Shown: one piece after another, positions 26,206 to 36,565 of the stretch
Position numbering within the stretch: position 1 is the first letter of the stretch
Layout: every line of letters starts with the position of its first letter
Assembly (NCBI GenBank): GCA_026182355.1
Contig: JAPFBL010000008.1
Span: 3,134,501 to 3,198,500 of the forward strand
DNA from: Hermatobates lingyangjiaoensis
Taxonomy: Eukaryota; Arthropoda; Insecta; Hemiptera; Hermatobatidae
Reading direction: 5' to 3'
DNA length: 64,000 nucleotides
Made by a program: the position numbers and the translations under genes
Notes under the pieces: model-generated
What the model was told of the DNA's origin: nothing
What the model saw: only the letters and a program-made list of their open reading frames with translations
Databases searched by the model: none

Positions 26206-26640
26206 TATTTAACGATATATGTTTAAAAGAAGGTCTGCTCCCAAAGTATATAAATATATATATTGGTGTAAATTGGCAGCAAATCTTCTTGTATGCAAAT
26301 ATTGTTAAAATTAGCAGCAGCTTCTGCTCTCACGATTTTTGAAGATTTTATCCGACGATGACCAACGTAATTATGGTTGAAAGCTCGTATGAATTGATGT
26401 CCCTTGGACGATTGATGTGGAAGCTCCAACCACAAGATATAAGAATCGCCCGCAAGATGCAGGCCACCAGCTCAAAAATCATGAGAGTAGAAGCTGCTGC
26501 TACTTTTAAAAATATATATATATATATATATATCTCAACGTCTAAAGCACAGTAAATAATGAGAAAATTGGGTAATTGAGTTCTCGCTAGTCTTTAGAAC
26601 GATGATGAGGTAGTCGAAATATAGTAGTTAGTTTTTGTGA
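26206..26640. mobile_element. Foldback related to the 0.3-kb element, with TA array
   Basis: CAGCAGCTTCTGCTCTCACG and ATTTTT (26,312-26,340) pair with the complement of CAAAAATCATGAGAGTAGAA and GCTGCTGC (26,473-26,500). The left flank GTTTAAAAGAAGGTCTGCTC matches the right flank of the 269-497 foldback. A TA array at 26,513-26,531 adjoins a degenerate ATGATGAGGTAGTCGAAATA core at 26,601. Confidence 0.6.
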
Positions 26641-26905
26641 TTCTTGTGCGTTCTTTCTATGAATGTAGTTTAGATATGCTTCCTTAATAAGAATTATTTG
26701 GGGTATTATTTTATTGCTATTGAGTGTGAATGGTCTTCTGTCAGCTAAGAATCCTCCATAACTTAAGTACACATTTTAATGCCGAAGTGGTGATGCATTT
26801 GTAACAAGAATAAATAATATCTAATATTATTCTACAGTAGCTGCCCCCCCCCCCCCCCCTAAAGATCTACTGGTGAAGTATTTAAAATAAAAATGAACCT
26901 TTTAC

Positions 26906-27014
26906 CTGAACGTCTCCAACTTTATAGGTGATATCAAATTCCTTCATTTGAATCGACTTGTCTATGACGGCGCCTTTGATGTATCCGCTAGGCAGGAACT
27001 TGTAGATCGTCAAG
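26906..27014 (-). CDS. TULIP protein gene A, exon 4
   Basis: 109 bp encoding residues 133-168 (LTIYKFLPSGYIKG...YKVGDVQ). The acceptor is CTGTTTTAG and the donor is CAG|GTAAAA. It begins with one base that completes codon 132 (AG+C, Ser) and ends on a codon boundary. The IQMKEFDITYKVGDVQ strand pair is typical of the middle of JHBP-fold proteins. The paralog's exon at 61,956-62,064 has the same length, the same phases and 10/36 identical residues, including the GYxK and final Q. This match is the main reason for accepting such a short exon. Confidence 0.88.
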
Positions 27015-27289
27015 CTAAAACAGGAGGTTTCCTTCAGAAATTGTATCTTATACAACATATAGTTTCTATAGAATTTGCTGAGCACTTCTTTTTCAAAAAG
27101 TAATTTTTTTTTCAAGTACTAGCAATGGCTTAAGTAAAACTCTATGGCTTCATCAAAATGAAATGAATAATTTTTTTAGGTCATTCAATATTTATGTTTG
27201 TCATATAGAATATATTTTTATTAACACCACCAGATATATTACTATAAATGAAGCAAAAAAAAAAAAACACTTTGCAAATAAGAGATGGA

Positions 27290-27475
27290 GAAAAAAAGAC
27301 TAAGATCTTTCAACCGTAACAAACGGTTTTCATCAGAGTCAAAACCCAACTGACTCTGACGACTCAATGTTGGGTTTTGACTCTGACAAAGACCGCTCGT
27401 TACGGTTGATCGATTTTAGTATTTTCCCCCCATTTCTTATTTTGGTTTGATCATTGATATATATATAACATGAGA
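27290..27475. repeat. Foldback of the CTGACGAAGACCGC family
   Basis: AAGACTAAGATCTTTCAACC and GTAACAAACGG (27,297-27,328) pair imperfectly with CGCTCGTTACGGTTGATCGA and TTTTAGT (27,392-27,420). The loop duplicates GTTGGGTTTTGACTCTGAC. It is closely related to the perfect palindrome at 54,385-54,563 and ends in the same TGGTTTGATCATTGAT before a TATATATA. Confidence 0.75.
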
Positions 27476-27837
27476 GGTAAGAAAAATAAATTCTTACAAG
27501 TAGAAAATCAACAGCAATCAAACATAATTTCTGATGCTTTCCATGGTGTGCTGCATTTGTATAATAAATCCATACATATGTTGCACCCTTCAATAAAACT
27601 TGTGTATCATATTATCTTTGGGTAATATTGAAGTGTGAAATGGACTCTTTCGTTCTATAGTACAAATCGCTTACTAATTTTAACGTGAGTTTTTCTTACA
27701 TGTTTCTGATATTTTTCAGACCAAAGAGGAATATTTTAAAGTCTTAATGAGAAAGATTTGACTTAAATATTCCAGCGTCGGTGGATGCATGTACTCGTAT
27801 CCACGTCTCCGCTCCTTCGTTCCTTCTCCTTTTCTTT

Positions 27838-28170
27838 TTCTCCTTCTTGAAGACGGCAAGACAGCCGAAATGATCGAAAATCATGAGTGTTAGTCCTATT
27901 TTTTTGTGTTCTCTAGTTGTAATTTTAGTTATATATATATATATATAAAGATATCACATAAACACGTGAAATAACAATCAATGATCAAACCACAATATCA
28001 AATTAAGTCTTGTTTTCCCATTTCATATTGTGGTTTTATCATTCATATATATGCAGTAGAATAAAAATAAACCCATGATGCAATCAATGAAGTTTAAAGC
28101 ACGAGGAAAAGGGAAACATGTTTCAACTATTTCCTATAGCCATCTTCGGGATAGGGATGATTCTATAAAT
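27838..28170. mobile_element. Pair of TA-bounded elements with GGC-hairpin-GAAA cores
   Basis: TTGAAGACGGCAAGACAGCC then GAAATG at 27,847-27,872 (hairpin GGC/GCC). A TA array follows at 27,929-27,948, then ACATAAACACGTGAAATAAC and CAATGATCAAACCACAAT, the outer end shared with the 54.4-kb palindrome. On the minus strand, GAAGATGGCTATAGGAAATA then GTTGAAACATG (28,106-28,136) is another core. Confidence 0.55.
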
Positions 28171-28508
28171 GTTTTCTGCTTCTATATAGACAAAATAGAG
28201 TTAGTGAGGTGATTAAAGTTGTTTGTTCATGGCTTAGACTTGAGTAAGGGGTCGCTGTCAGTCAAACCCAGGTAATGCATGTTCTCTATCCTGAACATAT
28301 ATTATTTGTACCACTATTATTTATCCTGCTCCTCTCTACCTCCCTTGCCTTCTCCCTAAAACTCCCTCCCTCTCCTTTCGTTGCTTTTACAATCGATGTT
28401 ACCCTCGAAGAACCTTACTTTTCTGGGAGATGGTGTTGATCGCTTGCTCTTTGTGTCTGTCCCCTGCATAATCCAAACGATCAACAGAAGATTGTCTCCT
28501 TCAAACGC

Positions 28509-28800
28509 GTTCAGAAACCCTCAAAAAATCTTTCATTGCAATATCTACAGATTCCCTACTGAGGAGACTTACCAAGAACCTAAGTCAGGTCCGGTAGTTT
28601 ACTACTCGTCTCAGAACTGTTAGATCCGGGGTTCAATACCCACTATGATCCTTGATTTATTAACCAGGGACGTAAAAAAAAAGTATAAGAACGTCTTACC
28701 TCTGAGAGGAAGTTAATCTGTAGGTCACGAGCTAGTAAGGTGTCAGTTACTCATTAGGACTCGCTGTTCAAAGAAGCCCTTCTCTTCTAGCCATCACGTC
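28509..28800 (+). repeat. tRNA-derived SINE, family 1 (plus strand)
   Basis: The tRNA-like part GGTCCGGTAGTTTACTACTC then GATCCGGGGTTCAATACCC (28,589-28,642) contains a full B-box. The body CTTGATTTATTAACCAGGGACG, an A-run, then GTTAATCTGTAGGTCACGAG and an ACTCATTAGGACTC tail follow. It is nearly collinear with the copy at 29,860. Confidence 0.8.
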
Positions 28801-29859
28801 ATCAAATGGCCAAAATGCTGAGGGAGGCATTGTGTAGTAGTAGTACTATAATTTTAGTGGTGCGTCTTTTTGATATATATAGGCTTTACTTCTTTTGCGT
28901 GCAGCTTATGGTTTGATTTATGATTCCATGTACTAATCATGGGAGGGAATGTTACTGAGGGTGCGAACGGCACGTTGCGTGACCATCAAACAGTAACCAT
29001 TAACAGGACTACTTAACCTCCATCATGTAGCGGAAACCATGACTGCTTTATACTAGTTTCTTATAAAAAAAATAATGTGCATTTATTTAAATTACTATAT
29101 CAAAGATATCTATGACCCACATACAAACATGTATGTATGGTTCACAGTTGAGAAACACATATACTCGTAGTGTGTCTCTATTCAATCCACAATCTACTTG
29201 CAACCTTCTGATGATTCATAAAATCTCAGATTCAGGATTTATTTAGGTGGAAACTTGTATGATAAAGCCAAGTTTGCAAAGCGCTCTGCAGACAATGAAA
29301 GACATTTATCCAAAAGTATATTGCTGTTATACTATTATATTGATTTTCAACATTATTCAAATAGCAATTCATTTTGGAACATAATTCAGCTTGTTATTTA
29401 TTTTTATTTATTATTATATTACAACTACCCTTAAAAGGGTAACAAGTAATTGTAATTCGTGTGACATCCAAAGTAAAATGAAGGAGTGAAGAAAATACCT
29501 ATTTATAGTACTCTATACAAATTGTTCTGATCAATTGTAATTGGTCCTGTCAGTATTGCTAAGTACATCTTGAGGATAACATCATTTTAGCCTTCTAATA
29601 GAATTGGTACTAATCTGTTGGGATGATGTCTGGAAATTTTCAGTTTTGAATCTTTGGATCTTTGTACGCTTGATGATAATCCAGTGTTTAAATAGTAACT
29701 CATTTTTTTTTTATGAAAAAAAGTAAATAAGTTTGACATTTTGAATAGTGTTAGTAGGCATAAGCTTTGACTATTTGTGCAAAATAAACAGGAAAATGTG
29801 AGCTCTCCACTAAAGTAAACCAGTCTAATGTGTAAAATTCAAATATAGTTACCGGACTA

Positions 29860-30120
29860 GGAACCCTCAAAAATCTTTCATTAGAATGACTACAGCTTCT
29901 CTATTGAGGAGACTTACAAAGAACCTAGATTCAGGTCCAGTAGTTTACTGTTCGTCTCTGAACTGTTAGATCCGGGGTTCGATGTCCACTCTGATCCTCG
30001 ATTTATTCACCAGGGACGTAAAAAAAAATCTGATCACGTCTTCGCTAGGAGAGGACGTTAATCTGTAGGTCCCGAGTTAGTAAGATGTTACTCGTTAGAG
30101 ATCCCTACTCTAAACATACC
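29860..30120 (+). repeat. tRNA-derived SINE, family 1 (plus strand)
   Basis: It has the same order of blocks as the copy at 28,509: ACCCTCAAAAATCTTTCATT, then GAGGAGACTTAC, the B-box GGGGTTCGATGTCC, TTTATTCACCAGGGACG, an A-run, GTTAATCTGTAGGTCCCGAG and GATCCCTACTCTAAAC at the end. The two copies are about 1.1 kb apart in direct orientation. Confidence 0.8.
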
Positions 30121-31263
30121 TGAGTTGGGGAATATTTAGGTCGATCAACGCAAAATGTTCATTGTGTGGAGTTGGATATAAAATAAATTGAAAGAGTTCA
30201 CTAAGACTCAAATGCAAAAGCTATCCTATTATTAAAAAAAAAAATTAAAAACATAAAAAAATGAACAAACAACAAAATTCATTAATAAATATTGAATTAG
30301 GAAACAGAGACAGGGTTTTAAGACTATTCAAATCTACTCAAGTTCTAGGAAGACCTTCATAATTAATCCGGAAGCTTATATGCATTCTGAACGAACATCT
30401 TAATCCTCTTAACCTTAAACTCTCTAAACTCTAGATTACTTATACATGAGAAATCGAATGAGAGAATTATTCATATATTGGCGATAAGTAGTGAGTGAAC
30501 AGTAAACATCTCGATTAGTCTAAATAGATTGCACAGCACGAATTGAATAACAAGTGCAATATTCAGGAATATTGACAAGATAATTAAAACTAAGTATCAC
30601 CCGAGGGCAGCTATATCATTAGTAAAAAACTCAACGAGGATTACTCCCAAAATTAAGTATATATATATATATATTATACTTTGGTAAGGTGGCTGCACTG
30701 AAGTATCTAGTCAGAGGTCTAGGTATCTATGTAGTGTAACATCTTACTTGTCACTAATATCCATTATGCTTTTATCCACTATTAACTGTCTATCTTATAT
30801 AAAATACAAGAATCACGGTAAATCCTGTTGTTTTGTTGTATTCATTGGGTTTCGTTTCCATTATTTTGAGGGATCATATTATCTGCACCCAAACATGGTC
30901 ATTTTTCAGTATTTCCATGTTCACCAGATATATACATTTCTTATCTCTACCTCCAAAATAAAAAAAAAACATTAAAACTGTCTAAATAATACTTCTGCTC
31001 ATATTCACTCTGTAGAAATTATTTTCGGTGTCATAATTGTTGAAAATTTTAATAAAATAGGGAACATATGCTGTCACTGCCCAGACATCTTCTTTCAGCA
31101 ACAAAAAAAAACAAATATTTTATCTCTGCTTTTAAATAAAGTAAAAAAAAATATTATTGTTGACCCCATATATATTTTTTAGTGTAAAAAAAAAGAAATG
31201 ATGACTAATTTTGTAATGAAATAAATTATAAAGCATAGGGAGAAGTAAATGTTTGGGACATAC

Positions 31264-31452
31264 CTGAAAGTGCCTCTGCCGGAGACTGTCTTTCCCTTGA
31301 CAGTACCATCTGCCTTGTAATTACCTGTCAGTTGCAGGGTAGGAATTGTCACTGCGAATTTCGCCCACAAGTTCAAAACATTATTTTCAATGTGATCGAC
31401 GGTAAAATCAGTTCCTTGAGACACCGAAACTCCAGTAAAGTCGACGTTCATT
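31264..31452 (-). CDS. TULIP protein gene A, exon 3
   Basis: 189 bp encoding residues 70-131, with split codons at both ends. It reads MNVDFTGVSVSQGTDFTVDH, then LWAKFAVTIPTLQLTGNY, KADGTVKGKTVSGRGTF. This is the superfamily hallmark region: a beta strand ending in P-x-L-x-L-x-G-x-Y, a G-turn, then G-x-G-x-F. The acceptor is TTTGTTTTAG and the donor is TTCAG|GTATGT. The ATG that opens the reading here is internal (Gln69 is completed by its first base), not a start. The match to the JHBP/takeout/group-7 families is strongest in this exon. Confidence 0.9.
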
Positions 31453-32499
31453 CTAAAACAAACAAACAACTGTTGTATTTATTCTTTTTTTTAGAACTTT
31501 TCTCACATCCAGAAATATGTAGACAACTGTATGAGTTATAAAAATTTGGAGTACAATCAACAAGGCTGTACTTAAATCACAATCAACAGCAATGTGCATG
31601 AGCGAGAGGCAACGAAACAGTGGAACATTAACGAATATATAAACATAGCACTTGGCGAACAAGTTTTAATGAGGTTCCTAGCTGAAAAACGGCTAGGACA
31701 GGTCATACTTCAGGACAAAAAAAAATATTTTTAGGGCATATATTGTTTATTTATTTTTTTTTTATTTTTTAATGTGTCTTTTTTATATATTTATTTCTAT
31801 TCAAACTTAATTAAGTTAATTCTAATTTAAGTTTATATTATTGAGTAAGTATTTTTTAATTCTTAATTCATTAATTTTGTGTTGGATTCAATTTTGTTTG
31901 TTATTTTTTTGAAAAGTCCTTTTGATTATTATTTATTCTCAGCTTTTCTTCTTCAGCTATTCTATCACTTTTTTCAATTTTGTTTGTTTCAATCCTGCAC
32001 ATATTCTTTTTTTTAATATTATCTTTGAATATTGTATATTAATATGGTCTGGAAAAACTATTGAATATTTTCTTTGCACTAATAAAATGAGTAGGCTCTA
32101 TTTTCTTATTTAAAGAGATGTGTACATATGTTATACTGAAATCTCTCAAGAACATCCCTCCGAAAATAGAACTTTTAACACTAATGGGTTGACAAGAGAA
32201 ATAATGAATATACATACTATGCTACACGGGTTGGTTTCCTATAAACATAAAACTCTAACTTACAATTTTTGTTTTTCTTTTTTTAGAAAACATTCAAAAA
32301 TCTATGGTGAACTCTATACGTGAAATACGATTATTTATTGAAGCTAAAAAAAGTTTACAGTTTCATTATTTTTAAAAGTACCAAGAACATCATCGACATA
32401 GGAAATAATCTAGTCATGTTAAGTAGAAAGTATTTCATAAACTTTTATTATAAAATTCTGTATATAAATTCAGAGTATGTCCTGGTGAGATAGGGTATA

Positions 32500-33060
32500 T
32501 TTTGCGTCAGAAGAAAGGTGTCATATCGGGCAAGGTCATCAGCCTTGTAGAACGCCCATTATGTTCCTGTCTCTCGAAACCGAAATTAAGTTAACTTTGG
32601 ACATCCTTGACAAACAAAAACTTATACTGTCAAAACCACTTTAGACGTACTGTGAACTCTCTAAGAGATTTGATAGCTCCTTGACTATCCGAAAAAATTT
32701 GGATATCTTTATCACATCGTGGGTATAAGTTAATAAGTACTTTTATTGCTGCCATAATAGCACTCACCTTACTCTGAAAAAGTTCTCGTACAACAGTGAT
32801 CAGGCAAACCAAAAGCTACGATTCATTTAAGTAATATCGAAAAGATACCTCCTTTGGCTCTACCACCTCTCTTCAGCTTTGAATGGTCAGTAAAAATCCG
32901 ATTGGGTCCTCCAATTGAGAATAGGTCCTCGTTACATCCATCCCTTTGCAGGATGTGTATAGAAAACGTACTCTCAAAGAAGGGTTTAGCTAACATGACA
33001 TCGATATCTGGCCACAAACTGTATTCCTGAAGCAAGGTCAAAGCCCCTCTCTAGGGGTTG
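32500..33060 (-). pseudogene. Non-LTR retrotransposon RNase H domain, decayed
   Basis: Read on the minus strand, several frames give RNase H pieces in the right order: NRIFTDHSKLKRGG (first catalytic Asp in TD-SK), GIFS, then AFGLPDHCC, SKVSAIMAAIKVL (the Glu helix, with the expected AEV changed to SKV), IQIFSDSQGAIKSL (second Asp in SDSQ-A), and finally YKADDLARYDT (KAD-LA). This is the RNase H of I/R1/Jockey-type LINE ORF2 proteins. At least two frameshifts and stops separate the pieces, so it is dead. The reverse transcriptase part was not found. Confidence 0.8.
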
Positions 33061-33754
33061 ACTGCATGAATCCTAATGGCTGAATTAACTGCAGGTTGGT
33101 AGGCCAGTCAAACATCTAAGTGGCCAATTTAAAAAAAAAATTAAACAATAAAAATATTCCATTTTTCTATAGGAAATTCATATTTTTCTATAGTGATTGC
33201 GACCGCCTTGATGATTTGTTGGTAAAGTTGTCTGTCTCTATTACAGAGGGCTGTACTTGATTTTCATTATTATTCATTGTCTGTTTAGTTAGACCAACCA
33301 AACATTGAAGTAGGAGTGAACCAATAGTGAAACGTTTATCAGGCTATCGACCCCCATTCACTGCTACTATAAAACAATTATTTCCTGAAATATAAATATC
33401 AGCTCTTGTTATGAGAGTTTCTCAAGTAGGGTTAGTTAATTTTCTTCCGTATTTTAGATTATTGTTTTCCTTAATTAATGGCTCCTTTAAGGAGATATCA
33501 GCTTTTATTTAAAGTCTCAGAAGTCTGACGCAATATTTTTTTCAATTAAGATTAATTATCGTTGTAGCACAAAGTTGTTTGCAAACATCCTTTAAGAAAT
33601 ATACCGTCTTACTTTGTACATTGGCTTCATTACTCGTCCAGTTTCAAACGTTGTTTGTTTGCTTCGCCCCACTTATTGGCGTTCAAATATGAGTCAAAAA
33701 GTGTGACTCATTTATTATTTTACACCCATTTTAGTAATGGGCGCGTCACATTAT

Positions 33755-33960
33755 TGGGTTGATACTACATTAAAAATCCCAAATTTTGCATCACTCAATT
33801 GTATTTAGAGTAGGCATCTTTAACGAGTGCCTGATATTATACAATATCAGGACCGACAGCTTGACGTACTCAGATTTGTTCGCCTCTTCCTTGAAGAAAT
33901 ACATACCAGAGAGGTAACAAAACCCGGGATCTAACAGATCACAGGCGAGTATACATCGTT
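33755..33960 (-). repeat. SINE family 1 copy
   Basis: It shares GTATTTAGAGTAGGCATCTT, TAACGAGTGCCTGA, GACCGACAGCTT and CTCAGATTTGTTC with the other copies. The head is eroded to AACCCGGGATCTAACAGATC. Confidence 0.65.
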
Positions 33961-34326
33961 TCTAATTTCAAATCTAGTCTTAATCTTTAATAGGAAAGGT
34001 AGCTTTTATCCTTTTTTCAAAAACCATTTTCTTAATTAACAGTATGCTTACCAATTGGTCAGATAGTTCGTCTGTTATTAATTAAGGTCTCGTGAAATGG
34101 CTTATATATATAGCTGCAAACTATAACCTATCGAATAGGTAGACAATAATTGATAGTTGAGTGATAAATACATTGTGAGACCAAAATGAACCATAAGTGT
34201 ATCCTTGATAGAGGCTATTTCCACTACTAGTGGGGGTTATTGAGCCAAGGTACAAAGTAATATATGTTTCCCTATTAGAAAGCTGATTGTCGCTAGGATG
34301 GTGGTAAGAATGGACTTCGTGCTTAC

Positions 34327-34462
34327 TGGACATCGGGATCATTGACGTTGAGTTGTGGCAGTTGAGGAAGCGGGTACGGCTCCTTCTGCTTCATCAAAGT
34401 CCTCACATACTCAAGGGCAGCCCTGATCAGGTCATCGACGACATTGTCTCCTTTTACCTCTT
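34327..34462 (-). CDS. TULIP protein gene A, exon 2
   Basis: 136 bp encoding residues 25-68 plus a split codon at each end. It reads EVKGDNVVDDLIRAALEYVR then TLMKQKEPYPLPQLPQL. It forms the N-terminal amphipathic helix followed by a proline-rich turn (PYPLPQLPQL), as in group-7-allergen-like insect proteins where a helix ends in a -DPLPLPD--type segment. The cysteine pair found here in takeout/JHBP proteins is absent. The acceptor is GATTACAG and the donor is CCA|GTAAGC. The frame is fixed by exon 1 (G+AA, Glu24) and exon 3 (CA+A, Gln69). Confidence 0.85.
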
Positions 34463-34902
34463 CTGTAATCAAAATAACAAAATACATGACAATTTAAATT
34501 AAAAATATAATACTTGTAAAAAATACTAACCACAAATCAGTTGTTTTGTGATATTACACATCTTCTTGAACGAGACAAAAATTAATAATGTAATACTGTA
34601 TATCCATTCATATAATGTACGTTATTTCTTCCATTTTATTGTAATTAATTTTGTATTTATGTAGCCCTGGAGACATTTAACCTAAATCTTAATTTAACTA
34701 AACCAGAACAAATACTACTTAAATTAGCAATAATATTATATGAAAGTCATAAACGTTTTATATTACTTGACGTTCATATTACTAAACTTTTTCTAAGAGT
34801 TAAGAAGACATGCTGTGTCAGGAGAAACCTGTGTTGAACCAATGAAGAATACTTCAGTGCATGTTATAGGAGAAAGCCTCAGTATCATGTTATAGATTTC
34901 AG

Positions 34903-34903
<1 letters not shown>

Positions 34904-34934
<31 letters not shown>
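34904..34934. repeat. (TA)n microsatellite
   Basis: About 15 TA units in gene A intron 1, with no recognisable element core attached. Confidence 0.92.
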
Positions 34935-34936
<2 letters not shown>

Positions 34937-36069
34937 ATATGGTTTCTGGACCACTGACGATCATTACATATGGTTGTGTAGCCTTCCTTTATATTCGTAT
35001 CTGTCATGATGCTGCTAGATAAAAGCATGGGCGGGTTAAATAGTGTTTCCTCAAAAACAAGGGAATAATTTTTGTAAGTTTTTGTTTTCCCTTAATTTCT
35101 TTTATTTTTTGACTTTTTTTATTGTTTTGTAATTTTTTAGAGTACTGTGTTTGTTACTATCTGTTTGTTTTGCTTGAATACTCTGTACAGAGGTATCATT
35201 TCAGAATTATTTTTGTAATATTATACTTATCCGTTTGAAAATTGGGTTTTGTTGTCTTAATAATTAATAACAAGTAATTAGGTTTAAACAACAAATGTTT
35301 GTTTTTAAATAATGAATTTGGGTATTTTATTTTATTTACATTGGGTATTTTATGATCATTTTGTGGTTTTCTTGTTACTGAAATTTTGTTTATTTTTTTG
35401 TTTTCTGTTGGTTGTTATTCCATGGATGTATTTGTCTTGCTCTACTTATGTCGTTAATAAATTGTTTTTTAGCCTCAAAAACGCCAAACAACTTTTGGCA
35501 AAACGTCGGCATATAATCAGGGGTTTAATTTTTACGACCAAAATCCTCAAGAACACCTGTGAACGTTATATATATTTAATTTACGCCTTCGCATTTGACT
35601 TCCGCCAACAGCTTTCTAGCAGTCCCATATAAAATATGATGAGGTGAACCTCTGCTGCTGCTTAGAGAGGACACTTCTTAAGTTGCTTTCTATCCATAGT
35701 CTCACTGGAGTCACACTAAGGTTTTGGCACTACTCCAATGCGATATAGCTGCTTCTGTAAGTAGTCAGAATACCACCACTGTGACATTTCTAGATAAGTC
35801 TTTTGGATACCTGTTTTTCTTCTTCACTGGTAGAAACAGAATTCATTCATGTGATTATCGGTAGGTTAGGAGGAAAGAGTTCATTTCTATGAAACTTCAT
35901 TTAGGGCAATGTTTATTTTTTTCAAGTAAACAATACATCTTTTTTTTTTAAATTTCGGGCTTTTTTGTCACCAAAAGAACATCAAGAACATTCATGTATC
36001 AATTATTTCAATCTGAATCCACCTTCAAGAATATAAGCAATATACAATAAGCAAATAAGCTGTAACAAT

Positions 36070-36565
36070 TGACCACAGAAGCGCTAGGCCGATCTGGAAT
36101 ACAAGCAGTTGTCATTGGTTAATAGTAACCTAGCACCCGACCAAAATATCATTTCATATCTGTATATTTGTTTAAAATATCTCATCGATCACAAGAACGT
36201 GAATTTACTTGACAACAAACAATCAATTACTTTTGTGTAAACATTGGAGGCGTTAATTAATCTCATTTCCATTAAATCCTCTTATTTTTATCCGTTCAAG
36301 TGTTCCATCGCTTCAAGTGTCATCAAGTGAAACAGTTATTAGTTTGAATTATTTTTTCATTACATTAATTAGTGACAATTTCAATCAACATTGTTTTTTG
36401 TATTACTGGACAAACTGAAAGTGGGAAATTAATTTATTAATTTACAAAAATATTATACTTACTTTTAATATGAAATGTTAGTAATGATTTAGAACATACT
36501 TCACTTTAAGTTACTGCCAACTTCAATTCGTTTACATTATTCAGTTGGCAGACACTTAAGTGAAA
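36070..36565. promoter_or_regulatory. Candidate enhancer with NK2-type sites
   Basis: TCAAGTG, the consensus of NK2-class homeodomain proteins, occurs three times in 34 bases in one orientation (36,296-36,302, 36,313-36,319, 36,323-36,329). A GTTAATTAATC homeodomain site is at 36,252, and the palindrome CACTTAAGTG lies at 36,553-36,562. This is motif reading only; no conservation data are available. Confidence 0.3.

Larger units (their letters stand above)
23834..26905 (-). other. Gene A intron 4 (3.1 kb)
   Basis: GT-AG (GTAAAA...TTTCAG), phase 0. It contains a family-1 SINE (24,690-24,900), the TA-bounded/foldback piece at 26,206-26,640, and a 16-base C run at 26,844-26,859. A hairpin core GGTC-AGTGTA-GACC then GAAACGTTG lies near 25,717-25,747 on the minus strand. 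Otherwise nothing assignable. Confidence 0.8.
27015..31263 (-). other. Gene A intron 3 (4.2 kb)
   Basis: GT-AG (GTATGT...TTTTAG). It contains a foldback at 27,290-27,470, TA-bounded elements at 27,838-28,170, two family-1 SINEs in direct orientation (28,509-28,800 and 29,860-30,120) and a TA array at 30,658-30,676. No other exon was recognised. Confidence 0.8.
31453..34326 (-). other. Gene A intron 2 (2.9 kb)
   Basis: GT-AG (GTAAGC...TTTTAG). It contains a retrotransposon RNase H relic (32,500-33,060), a SINE (33,755-33,960) and an inverted pair of TGAGTCA sites at 33,689-33,711. The stretch 31,500-32,450 is very T-rich with nothing assignable. Confidence 0.8.

Noticed and set aside
35312..35632. 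106-codon plus-strand ORF
   Set aside because: Very T-rich, hydrophobic by base composition, inside gene A intron 1, with no family motif. Its end contains a TA-bounded element core (GCCAAACAACTTTTGGC).
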